Source of the DNA: Trichodesmium erythraeum GBRTRLIN201 | GTDB lineage: Bacteria; Cyanobacteriota; Cyanobacteriia; Cyanobacteriales; Microcoleaceae | Length of the DNA: 45,687 nt | Reading direction: 5' to 3' | Assembly (NCBI GenBank): GCA_018457135.1 | Contig: JAGGDU010000064.1 | Location: forward strand, 1-45,687 | In this document: positions 30,581 through 39,273 of the stretch, in pieces | How positions within the stretch are numbered: position 1 is the stretch's first letter | Layout: every line of letters starts with the position of its first letter | The notes under the pieces: generated by a model | What the model was told of the DNA's origin: nothing | The model's database searches: none | The model's input: only the letters and a program-made list of their open reading frames with translations | Program-made: the position numbers and the translations under genes

Positions 30581-31936
30581 CTAATTTACTTCTTTCTTTT
30601 CCATAATAGTTTTGATAGAATTAGCAACATACCTTTCTAATATTGTCTGGCCAACCATATTATAATGGCAGCAAGCATCTCGATAAACTATTTCTTTTTC
30701 CTCATCAAAAATATTCACAGTATTAAATATATTAACTTTTGCCTCTTGTAAGCTATTAATTTTAGAAAGTAATACTGGATAACCTTTTCTAACTCCTACA
30801 GCATAAGAATGATCTTCGATAATAAAAATTTTTTCTTCTGGACTGTAGACTTTTTCTGTAGGATAATATTGATTGGGCTGAATAAAGTGAAGGTACAATA
30901 TATTTCTATCAGCTAGAATTTGACTCATTGTTAGTGATGACTCATACCAATTTTCAGCAACTTTCTCAAAAGCAACTTTTTCCTCTAATACTGCTGGCAT
31001 TTTCTTCAAATATACTAGACTATTACTCCCATCAATTTTGCTAGAATTCTTGGCAATTTTTTTATCATATTTGATAATTTCTGTTTTATACCTGTCGAAT
31101 AATCCTTTAACCTGCAAGCTTCTCCAACCATAACACAATGCTAATTTACAACTTTCCAATTTATTAATACCAGTTGATAAATTATTTTTCAGTTCGCTAA
31201 TTTGAACTATCGCTGCCATTACGGATAAATCATCGCTAGCTAACTGCGTTAAAGGTAAAATATGTTGTATGCTTGGCAAAGATAAATCTATTCTTTTCTG
31301 ATTATTTTGGTGAGATAGTGCTACTTCATTGAAACCATCTATATTAATAACTAAATCAAATTCTTGCCCAATAGAAATAAAATAGTTAAGCATTAACAAC
31401 TGTTGCGGTTGTTTATAACCCCCACTAGCAAAACATAAAATGATAATTTCTTTTTCTTTTAATTGGGGAATTTGTTTTAAATTTTGAATAAATCCTTGAT
31501 CACCTATGGATCCATTGGAAATTGAATTTACAGCAAAATCATTAGCAACTGAACCCCCAAATACACCGATAATAAACTGATTTTTATTGCTTTTAACAAA
31601 AGGATAATCATACATAGATACAAGGCCATAATTATTAACCCTTATTCCTAATTCTTCGTTGGCAAAACTTCCTTGTTTTAGTACATAGCCAAAAAAAGGA
31701 TGTAACCGTTCTAATATTGATTCATTATTTATATTTTCACCTAGTCTAGTTCCAGTTTTTTTCAACTCTTCTCTAACTTGAGAAATCGTATTTTTTCTCG
31801 TATAAAATAGTTGTTTTTCCTGATAATAATAAAATCCTAATGAAACAGCCTCTAAACCAATAAATGCTAAAATTAAGTTAATGCTAGCTAAACTCAATCC
31901 TGTTTTTATTACCTGAATTAATTTCAAATTTTTCAT
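30581..31936 (-). CDS. SGNH-like type B protein, copy 1
   Basis: A 451-residue paralog of the 26713-28125 protein. Membrane helix 14-36, then KQLFYTRKNT, a charged linker, LHPFFGYV near 78-85, GGSVA at 127-131, GGYKQPQQ at 172-179, DGFNE at 200-204, and DACCHYNMVG with Asp 420 and His 424. Both copies share the paired Cys before the His and a further Cys pair near residues 250-260 (spacing CxxxLCY), suggesting an oxidising, extracytoplasmic location. The gene lies between two type A genes, giving the order A-B-A-B on the minus strand. Confidence 0.72.
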   Translation of the reverse strand: MKNLKLIQVIKTGLSLASINLILAFIGLEAVSLGFYYYQEKQLFYTRKNTISQVREELKKTGTRLGENINNESILERLHPFFGYVLKQGSFANEELGIRVNNYGLVSMYDYPFVKSNKNQFIIGVFGGSVANDFAVNSISNGSIGDQGFIQNLKQIPQLKEKEIIILCFASGGYKQPQQLLMLNYFISIGQEFDLVINIDGFNEVALSHQNNQKRIDLSLPSIQHILPLTQLASDDLSVMAAIVQISELKNNLSTGINKLESCKLALCYGWRSLQVKGLFDRYKTEIIKYDKKIAKNSSKIDGSNSLVYLKKMPAVLEEKVAFEKVAENWYESSLTMSQILADRNILYLHFIQPNQYYPTEKVYSPEEKIFIIEDHSYAVGVRKGYPVLLSKINSLQEAKVNIFNTVNIFDEEKEIVYRDACCHYNMVGQTILERYVANSIKTIMEKKEVN

Positions 31937-32218
31937 CGCATTGCCGAATTTTTATTTTCCTATTTTTTAATCGCCAATAAACAATAGTTAAAACTCCAGT
32001 AAACTTATTTACAACAGTTTTCAGGTTGGGAAAATTAAAGAATATAATAACTTTGTAGGAAAGTTATATACCACTTCCCTGGGTTGTGGTTTACTAACAT
32101 TTAAAAATCTTCTATACGAAGAGAAAAAATAACTATTTCAAGACCCAACTTTCCTAGGCCTCAAGCACCTATAACAAACCCCATAAATAAATAAAGATTT
32201 TCCCTTATACCTCCTTTA

Positions 32219-33442
32219 TTATTTTTTGAGTAGAGCAGTATATCTTTGGCATAAATAATTTCCCATTATTTCTCCTACAAATTTATGACCTGCTACATTC
32301 CAATGACCTCCACAGGGAATTGCATTATCAAACCCATGTAAACATTTACCTGTTTTTTTAGCTTCATCCCAAATGGGTCCCGCTAAAGTATAAACTGGTA
32401 TATTTTCCTTTTTCCCAAAATTTTTTAGTCTGATATCTGGATAAAATAAATTTGATACATTCAAAGATTTTCTAAATCCATCACGCCTTTCAATATCTGG
32501 TAAAACTTGATGAGAATCACTCGCTGTTATCAACATAAAATCTGCTCCTTTTTCAGAGACTTCATCTCTCATTAATTTAATCAAACTTTCAGTCACTTTC
32601 CAGGTTTTTTCCCAATCAGAATTTGGTTGTGGCTTTTTATAAAAAGCTAGATTAATTTCACTATAGTCTTTTTGATACTGACGGTATTTACCATCAAGTT
32701 CTACTTTTCTAATTAGTTGTAAAATTCGAGAATTTTGCACTAACCAAAATGGTAAAAAATCTACTAGGGAAAAAGCATAACGATCTCTCTGCCAAAATTT
32801 TAAATCGCGGAATGACATATCTGTCACAAGTTGACCGTCTTGATAGATAAAATAGGGTCTTAAATGGTCATGTTCTAAAGTACGAGAATTATTACGAAGG
32901 TCGTTAGCAGCAAAAAAAACTAATATAACTAAATCTGGTGAATAATCCCAAACATGATGTCTTAATGTCATTAATTCTTGAGCTGTTCCATAACCCTGTA
33001 CTCCAAAATTCATTACTTCAACTTTCTGGTCTTTTACGACAGGACATTGTTGTAAATTTTGTTCTATTATTGCACCATAAGTATCTTCTAATTTTACATG
33101 AATTGCTTCTGTAAAAGAATCTCCTAATAAAGCAATTCTTAAACCATTTTCTGGTTTGTTTTTACTACGTTCATAATCTCGAAACCCTCCACTATTCATT
33201 TTAATTTCCGAAGGTATACCTTCTCCGGTCCAAAATGATTTGCCGTTAGCATTTCCTGCCCAACCTCGGTAATAGTCTTTGAAAGTGTAGGGAGAATTCT
33301 CATCTAATTCCCCGTCTATTCTTGGTGGTGGGGAATTCTCAATTCCTGCTGTTCTTAGGCCTATTTCACCTACTGCAACAGTAAATATTAATGTAGTGAG
33401 TGTGAGTCCTAAATTAATGACTAAATTCTTCAATTTTTTCAT
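32219..33442 (-). CDS. SGNH-fold type A protein, copy 4 (mosaic)
   Basis: A 407-residue type A protein: anchor at 9-28, block I GDSFTEA (107-113), block II NFGVQGYGT, block III changed to AAND (178-181, where the paralogs have GND), Cys 367, Cys 377, HWN with His 380, and Cys 398. The segment from about residue 72 to 175 matches the gene at 28822 nearly base for base, whereas the part after residue 205 (RYAFSLVDFLPFWLV, NVSNLFYPDIRLKNFGKKEN, GPIWDEAKKTGKC) matches the gene at 34245. This is the pattern expected from gene conversion or unequal crossing-over between tandem copies. Confidence 0.75.
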   Translation of the reverse strand: MKKLKNLVINLGLTLTTLIFTVAVGEIGLRTAGIENSPPPRIDGELDENSPYTFKDYYRGWAGNANGKSFWTGEGIPSEIKMNSGGFRDYERSKNKPENGLRIALLGDSFTEAIHVKLEDTYGAIIEQNLQQCPVVKDQKVEVMNFGVQGYGTAQELMTLRHHVWDYSPDLVILVFFAANDLRNNSRTLEHDHLRPYFIYQDGQLVTDMSFRDLKFWQRDRYAFSLVDFLPFWLVQNSRILQLIRKVELDGKYRQYQKDYSEINLAFYKKPQPNSDWEKTWKVTESLIKLMRDEVSEKGADFMLITASDSHQVLPDIERRDGFRKSLNVSNLFYPDIRLKNFGKKENIPVYTLAGPIWDEAKKTGKCLHGFDNAIPCGGHWNVAGHKFVGEIMGNYLCQRYTALLKK

Positions 33443-34244
33443 TATATATAAGGTTAGTTGAGCAAGAGATTATTTTTAATCTTGAGAAGAAATTTAGTTA
33501 AAACTAAATTATATATAGTACCTGAAAATATAAAATAAACAATTAGGGTAAATTTATAATTTCTAGAGAAATACAGCAAATTCCACCTTGGTGAGATACA
33601 CTCACCCGGGCAAAATGCCCGCAATGGGAAAATTTAATTGTTAATATTTGTACTTCATATACTGAGAATCTGCTGTAAGCACCATTGTCAAGTTGTTTAC
33701 CTATACTAATTTGACGTGAGGCTTGCAATATAAGGGATTCAGTCTTAAATAAATGTGTAATTAATTTTGTTTACCTGCTTAAAGCGAGAAATGAGGGTGT
33801 CTGGTCTTTTAAGGCTGGACATTGCCGTAAATTTTTTTCTATTGTTCCAGCATGAGTATCTTCTCATTTTATATGGACTGCTTCTGTAATTGGAAAGTAC
33901 AAAGTTATCCTATTATTTTTTTAAAGACCTTATATTTAACTTTATCTGTCAATAGGTAATTCCTCGAAATCATTAAAGTTTTAAGTGATCGCCCTCACGG
34001 AATTATAAGTTAGTTGAAAGCTATATAGATACAAGAAGTTTCTGAATAAATTGAAAAATACTTCAACTAGTAAAGAAAATTGATTCCCCAGGGCAGAGTT
34101 AATTCACTTACCTCCAACCTTAATTGATTTTTTATTTAAATAAAAAAATACAAGCAAAATTTGATCAAAAAGGGCATAGTTCCAATAGTTTACCTAGAAA
34201 ATCATATTGCTTTTTGCAAAAAATAGGATTTGGAAGCTAAACAC
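33443..34244. other. Intergenic region with repeat, hairpin and dead gene fragment
   Basis: It holds a hairpin CGGGCA/TGCCCG at 33607-33621, a dispersed repeat at 33695-33779 (same as 23265-23346), and a type A SGNH fragment at 33798-33890. The remainder is AT-rich. It looks like the scar of a deleted gene copy. Confidence 0.6.
33798..33890 (-). pseudogene. Fragment of a type A SGNH gene with a stop codon
   Basis: Read on the minus strand this gives TEAVHIK, stop, EDTHAGTIEKNLRQCPALKD, matching the segment just after block I in the intact neighbours (TEAVHVKLEDTYGAIIEQNL). Only about 30 codons remain and one is TGA. There is no homology on either side. Confidence 0.85.
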
Positions 34245-35474
34245 CTACATTTTTTTTCTCACAAATGATTTAGGAATAGTATATTTATCGCAGAAATAAT
34301 TTGCCATTATTTCCCCGACCAATTTATGACCTTCCACGTTCCAATGACCACCGCAGGGAAGTGCATTATCAAAACCATGGAAACATTTACCTGTTTTTTT
34401 AGCCTCATCCCATATAGGACCAGCTAAATTATAGACTGGTATATTTTCCTTTTTCCCAAAATTTTTCAGTCTGATATCTGGGTAGAATAAATTTGACACA
34501 TTTAAAGATTTTTTCAAATTATTACGCTGTTGAATATCAGGTAGTACTTGAGAAGAATGACTGACTGTTATCATCATAAAGTCTGCTTTTTTTTCATATA
34601 CTTCATCTCGCATTAGCTTAATTAAACCCTCAGTTACTTCCCAAGTTTCTGACCAATCAGAATTTGGTTTTGGTTCTTTATAAAAATCTATATTAATTTC
34701 CCTATAATCTTTGTTATACTGACGGCGTTTAGCATCAATATCTACCTTTCTAATTAGCTGCATAATTCGGGAATTTTTAACTAACCAAAATGGCAAAAAA
34801 TCCACCAGAGAAAAAGCATAACGGTTTCTCTGCCAAAACTTCAAATTACGAAATGACATATCTGCTACAAGTTGCCCATCTTTGTAAACAAAATAAGGGC
34901 GTAAATGGTCATGTTCTAGACTAGGAGAATTATTACTAAGATCGTTACCTGCATAAAAAGCTAACATGACTAAATCTGGTTGATAATCCCAAACATGATA
35001 CCTTAAAGTCATTAATTCTTGGGCTGTGCTATAACCACTTACACCAAAATTCATTACTTCTACTTTTCGGTTTTTTAACACAGGACATTGTTGTAATTTT
35101 TCCTCCATTATTGCACCATAGGTATCTTCTAATTTTACCTGAAGTGCTTCTGTATAAGAGTCTCCTAATAAGGCAATTCTTAATCCATTTTCTGGTTTAT
35201 TTTTACTCCGTTCATAATCACGAAATCCTGCACTATTCATTTTTATTTCGGAAGGAACACCCTCTTCCTTCCATAACCCTTTCCCATGAGGTTTTCCTGC
35301 CCAACCTCTATATAGATCTTGGAAAGTATGAAGAGGATTTTCATCTGCATCCTTTCTTGGCGCTGGATGCTTAATTCCTGCTATTCTTAATCCTATTTCA
35401 CCTACTGTTAAAGTAAATATTAATGTACCTAATATTAATCCTAAATTGATGGCTAAATTATGTAGCTTTTTCAT
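34245..35474 (-). CDS. SGNH-fold type A protein, copy 3
   Basis: A 409-residue protein with an anchor at 9-28, block I GDSYTEA (104-110), block II NFGVSGYSTAQE, block III AGND, Cys 364, Cys 374, His 377 in CGGHWN, and Cys 395. Its ATG overlaps the stop of the upstream gene by one base (TAATG), a sign of translational coupling and of a single transcript with copy 2. Its second half is the closest match to copy 4 (32219-33442). The basic C-terminal tail (KSFVRKKM) is unique to this copy. Confidence 0.77.
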   Translation of the reverse strand: MKKLHNLAINLGLILGTLIFTLTVGEIGLRIAGIKHPAPRKDADENPLHTFQDLYRGWAGKPHGKGLWKEEGVPSEIKMNSAGFRDYERSKNKPENGLRIALLGDSYTEALQVKLEDTYGAIMEEKLQQCPVLKNRKVEVMNFGVSGYSTAQELMTLRYHVWDYQPDLVMLAFYAGNDLSNNSPSLEHDHLRPYFVYKDGQLVADMSFRNLKFWQRNRYAFSLVDFLPFWLVKNSRIMQLIRKVDIDAKRRQYNKDYREINIDFYKEPKPNSDWSETWEVTEGLIKLMRDEVYEKKADFMMITVSHSSQVLPDIQQRNNLKKSLNVSNLFYPDIRLKNFGKKENIPVYNLAGPIWDEAKKTGKCFHGFDNALPCGGHWNVEGHKLVGEIMANYFCDKYTIPKSFVRKKM

Positions 35475-36691
35475 TATTGATTATAATTAAATTTGAACTG
35501 TTTGCAGAGGTTATTAGTAATAATTTCTCCTGCTAATTGATGCCCTTCTATGTTCCAATGCCCAATACATAATGATGTATTTTCAAAACCGTGTAAACAA
35601 GCTTGATTTTCCACAGCATAATCTCGAAAAGGTACTACTAAATCTAATACTGGAAAACCTAAGCGATCGCCCAGAGCTTCTATTCTTTTATTGGGATACA
35701 ACATATCATTAATATTGTATTGTTTCATAAAAGTTTTTTGTAGATATGGTTGGTCGTAATGTACCTGTTTTGGATCTCCTACTAATACTGCCAAAAAATC
35801 TTTTTCTCTTTCTCTCACCTCTGCTGCTATTAATGTGATTAATTCTTCTGTAATTTCCCATGCTTGATGCCAATTATTATTGATTGGTGGCTGAAAATTA
35901 TACGGTACTAAACCCATAAAATATGCGTCTAATTTTTTTTTCTTTAGATTCAAATCTACTTTTTTTACTACTTGCAAGATTCTGGAATTATTTACCAGCC
36001 AACCAGGTATTTTGTCTATAAATGAAACAACATAGCGATTACTTAGAGCTGGAATTAAATCCTGAAAAGACATATCGACAACCAACTCTCCATTTTCATA
36101 TATAAGAAATGGTCTATATTGACTATACTCCAGTTTTTTTGAGTTATTAATAATATCATTTCCTATAAAAAAAGCTAACAATATAATATCTGGATTATAA
36201 TCCCAAACCTGATGACGTAAAGTCAACAGTTCTTGCAAGGTGCTATAACCATGAACCCCAAAATTAATTACCTCAACTTTTCTATTAGCAATAGAGTCAC
36301 ATTTTGTCAATTTCTGTTCAATTATTGACCAAAAAGTTTTCTCTATTGGTACTTGAACCGCTTCAGCAAAAGAATCTCCTAATATAGCAATTCTTAATGT
36401 ATTTTTTGGCTTAATTTTACTATATTCGCGGTCTCTTAAACCATCGCTATTAATTTCTATATAAGCTTCCCCCTCCTCTCGCCACCAAGCAGTGAAACCC
36501 GGTTGTAATGCCCAACCACGATGAGGATCATGAGTATGAAATATGGTAGGTCTGTGGGGTTCGTTATTGTTGGCTTTTTTCAATCCTTCTATTTTTGCTA
36601 CCCTTAATCCTATTTCTCCTGCCAAAATACCAGTTATTAAGGCTACAAATATTAATCCAATATTTATGAGTAAATTATTCAGTTTTTTCAT
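35474..36691 (-). CDS. SGNH-fold type A protein, copy 2
   Basis: A 405-residue protein with an anchor at 9-28 (GEIGLRVAKIEGLKK), HDPHRGWALQPG, block I GDSFAEA (105-111), block II NFGVHGYSTLQE, block III IGND, the Cys-bracketed loop CLHGFENTSLC starting at residue 365, and HWN with His 378. It is more diverged from copies 3-5 than they are from each other and shares GLKK and the W-W motif (AWWREEG) with copy 1. It ends in a one-base overlap with copy 3. Confidence 0.77.
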   Translation of the reverse strand: MKKLNNLLINIGLIFVALITGILAGEIGLRVAKIEGLKKANNNEPHRPTIFHTHDPHRGWALQPGFTAWWREEGEAYIEINSDGLRDREYSKIKPKNTLRIAILGDSFAEAVQVPIEKTFWSIIEQKLTKCDSIANRKVEVINFGVHGYSTLQELLTLRHQVWDYNPDIILLAFFIGNDIINNSKKLEYSQYRPFLIYENGELVVDMSFQDLIPALSNRYVVSFIDKIPGWLVNNSRILQVVKKVDLNLKKKKLDAYFMGLVPYNFQPPINNNWHQAWEITEELITLIAAEVREREKDFLAVLVGDPKQVHYDQPYLQKTFMKQYNINDMLYPNKRIEALGDRLGFPVLDLVVPFRDYAVENQACLHGFENTSLCIGHWNIEGHQLAGEIITNNLCKQFKFNYNQ

Positions 36692-37005
36692 TTTATAAAG
36701 GTTTACTAAGCAAGAAATTATTTTTCATATTGAGGACAAATTAAGTTACTGGAGAGTAGAAATTTATGGAAAAAAAAATGATTTACTTTATATACTAAAA
36801 GTTGAGTATTTGATATCTTTTTTTTGTTTTCTAAGACAATATATTTATGATTCAAAAAAAATTATACAAGGTTTTAAAATAGCAGCCTATAATTTGTGAT
36901 AAAAAAACAATCATTAGATGCAATATACTCTACATAATTTGAATAGCAGTCTAAGTTTTTTTGACTTCAAATCTACTATTAACTACCTATACCTACAATT
37001 TTTTT
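36692..37005. other. AT-rich spacer between type A copies 1 and 2
   Basis: No feature recognised; several A/T homopolymers. It may carry a promoter for the coupled copy 2-copy 3 pair. Confidence 0.4.
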
Positions 37006-38208
37006 TTAAAACCTCTGACATGACTTTTTTGCAATAATTTCTCCAGCTAATTTATGCCCTGTAGCATTCCAATGTCCTGTACACATTGCTGTATTTTTAA
37101 ACCCATGAAAACAAACTGGATTTTTCTCAATATAATCATCAAAAGGTTTGATTAAATCAATCACATAAAAATTATGAATTTCTCCTAAATTTTGCAGTCT
37201 TTTTGTGGGATACGACCAGTCTTGAATATCCATAATTTTCATATATCCTTCTCTCCATCCTTTATTGGAATGAATTTGCATAGGAGTCATCACTGTCGCC
37301 AACTGAAATTCTGCGCCTTTTTCCTGCACTTCTTTAGCCATAATTCCTATTAGTTCATCTGTAATTTTCCAAGCTTCTTGCCAAGCAAGATTTCGTGGTT
37401 CTCTAAAATTATTGGCTTGTAATTTTTCAAAGTGTCTAGCAGCATTTCTCTTTCTTTGATCTGTCTCTACTTTTTTGATTATTTGTAAAATTCTAACATT
37501 ATTTATCAGCCAAGTCGGTAATTTATCAACCGTTGTTATCATATAACGATTTGCCTGACTAATAGTTAGCTCTCTAAAGGATAAATCTAACTCTAACTTA
37601 TCATTTTTATAGATAAAAAAAGGTCGGTAATGATTATTTTCTAACTTTCGAGAATTATCCGTAACATCATTACCAATAAAAAAAGCTAAAAGCACAATAT
37701 CTGGCTGAAAATCCCAAACTTTTTCCCGGAGAGTTAATAATTGTTGGGCAGTTCCATAACCATCAACGCCAAAATTAATTACTTCTACTTTTTTATTTTT
37801 TAAATTCGTACATTTTTGCAATTCTTTTTGCATTACTCCTACAAAAGTTTGCTGATAAGAAACTTGGACAGCTGAAGTAAAAGAATCTCCAAGTACAGCT
37901 ATTCGCAAAGTATTTTTTGGTTTAGCTTTAGTAATTTCTGGTCCTCTAATACCATGACTATTAAACTCTAAATAAGCCTTTCCTTCACTCGTCCACCAGC
38001 CAGAAACATTTGCTCTATATTCCCAACCTCTAACCGGATGAGGAATGGTATGAAATGTGGGATAAAATTCTGCATGGGTACTTTCAGGCATTTTTTTTAA
38101 TCCCTTTAAACCAGCAATTCTTACTGCTACTTCAGCCATCGCTATCCCTACAAATAAACTGGCAAAAATCATGCCTATATTTACTGCCCAAGTTTTTAGC
38201 TTTATCAT
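37006..38208 (-). CDS. SGNH-fold type A protein, copy 1
   Basis: A 400-residue protein, first SGNH gene after the SxtJ-DUF5989 pair on the same strand. Anchor at 9-28, HPVRGWEYRANVSGWW near 57-72, block I GDSFTSA (107-113), block II NFGVDGYGTAQQ, block III GND, the loop CFHGFKNTAMC from residue 366, HWN with His 379, and a Cys four residues from the C-terminus. The acidic residue in the loop of other copies (GFDN/GFEN) is Lys here, so it cannot be an essential replacement for the missing block V Asp. An AAGAGG sequence abuts the ATG directly, which is closer than ideal. Confidence 0.77.
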   Translation of the reverse strand: MIKLKTWAVNIGMIFASLFVGIAMAEVAVRIAGLKGLKKMPESTHAEFYPTFHTIPHPVRGWEYRANVSGWWTSEGKAYLEFNSHGIRGPEITKAKPKNTLRIAVLGDSFTSAVQVSYQQTFVGVMQKELQKCTNLKNKKVEVINFGVDGYGTAQQLLTLREKVWDFQPDIVLLAFFIGNDVTDNSRKLENNHYRPFFIYKNDKLELDLSFRELTISQANRYMITTVDKLPTWLINNVRILQIIKKVETDQRKRNAARHFEKLQANNFREPRNLAWQEAWKITDELIGIMAKEVQEKGAEFQLATVMTPMQIHSNKGWREGYMKIMDIQDWSYPTKRLQNLGEIHNFYVIDLIKPFDDYIEKNPVCFHGFKNTAMCTGHWNATGHKLAGEIIAKKSCQRF

Positions 38209-39108
38209 CCTCTTAGCTATAATTTTTTTTGTAATTTAATCATAAAAGTTGAATAATATTCAGTCTATTCTGTTTTCAGCTATAAAGCTATCAGCTATTG
38301 TTTTTAATGCCTGATAATCAAGCTTTATTAATTTAGCAAAATAACACGAAAATTTATATTCACACTAAAAATTTATATTCACACTATACCTGTCTTTTAG
38401 GCTATGCTTTAGTAAGCTATCAGCTATCAGCTAGAAGGAGTAATTACCATCCAAAAAGAATTAAAATATAATCAAGAAAGGATTAGATGCTTACTCAAAC
38501 TTTAATGCTTGTCAGCATTTGGCTGTCAGCTATCAGCTATCAGCTATCAGCTATCAGCTAGAAGGAGTAATTACCATCCAAAAAGAATTAAAATAAAATA
38601 TAATCAAGAAAAGATTAGATGCTTACTCAAACTTTAACGCTTGTCAGCATAAAGTGCTGAATTTACATGCTTTATAAACATTTTGAAAAAATAGACAAGT
38701 GATATGTAGGTCTTGATAGTTTTTTGAAGGGGAAAAAGTATATTTAAGAATACTATTTTTTGATAATTTAAGTAGTTCTATACTCTTTCTCCCCAATCCC
38801 CAGAAGCTTTTCATAAATTCCTAATTATACCAATAATTCTCATACATTAATGCTAACTTTTTCTATAACTTCAGTTATTAAATAATTAACAGAAAGGGAA
38901 TAACTTTTTTCTAAGATTCACCCTTTTTAATTGTGCTAAAATTATAAATTTTGTATGGACTTATTGATGCAATATACCTAACTATTTCTCAGCATCAAAG
39001 TGCTAAGTATAAAAGTTTTTGATAATATAATGCAAGGGATAAATATTCAAGGGAGGAGTCTTATTGATATTAACTGACAGCTAATACTGAATATTCTTAG
39101 AATTTCAC
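38209..39108. other. Repeat-bearing spacer between DUF5989 and the SGNH array
   Basis: A 900-bp gap. It contains a ~105-bp direct duplication (38414-38650) and tandem TCAGCTA heptamers; the rest is AT-rich without a gene. The gap makes one continuous transcript from SxtJ into the SGNH genes uncertain. Confidence 0.55.
38414..38650. repeat. ~105-bp direct repeat with TCAGCTA heptamers
   Basis: Copy one 38414-38518, copy two 38541-38650 (offset 127-132; copy two has five extra bases, AAATA). Shared parts are GCTATCAGCTAGAAGGAG, TAATTACCATCCAAAAAGAA, GATTAGATGCTTACTCAAAC, and CTTGTCAGCAT. Between the copies, 38522-38560 has four or five tandem TATCAGC heptamers. Confidence 0.9.
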
Positions 39109-39273
39109 TTAAAACAAAGTATAAATGAATGGAGCAATTACAGAAGACTGGCTTAAAATAATCAAAGCTCCTAACAAAACCAAAGTAATAATCAAAGGCA
39201 ATAACCAATATTTTTTTCGCTCTCTCATAAAACCCCAAAGGTCTTTGAGAAAGTCTAATATTCCTTCAAACAT
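39109..39273 (-). CDS. DUF5989-family small membrane protein
   Basis: A 54-residue protein too short for usual gene-calling cut-offs, but an excellent family match by eye: an amphipathic start (MFEGILDFLKDLWGFM), a basic RERKKYW turn, one membrane helix (24-42), and the conserved end SVIAPFIYTLF. Its ATG directly follows the stop of the SxtJ gene (TAAATG), so the two are translationally coupled. DUF5989 and SxtJ proteins are known as companions of carbamoyltransferases, including in saxitoxin clusters, but their role is undetermined. They probably form a small inner-membrane complex. Confidence 0.88.
   Translation of the reverse strand: MFEGILDFLKDLWGFMRERKKYWLLPLIITLVLLGALIILSQSSVIAPFIYTLF

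Noticed and set aside
33543-33728. 61-codon minus-strand frame
   Set aside because: It is made of the CGGGCA hairpin and the dispersed repeat shared with 23265-23346, so it is repeat DNA.
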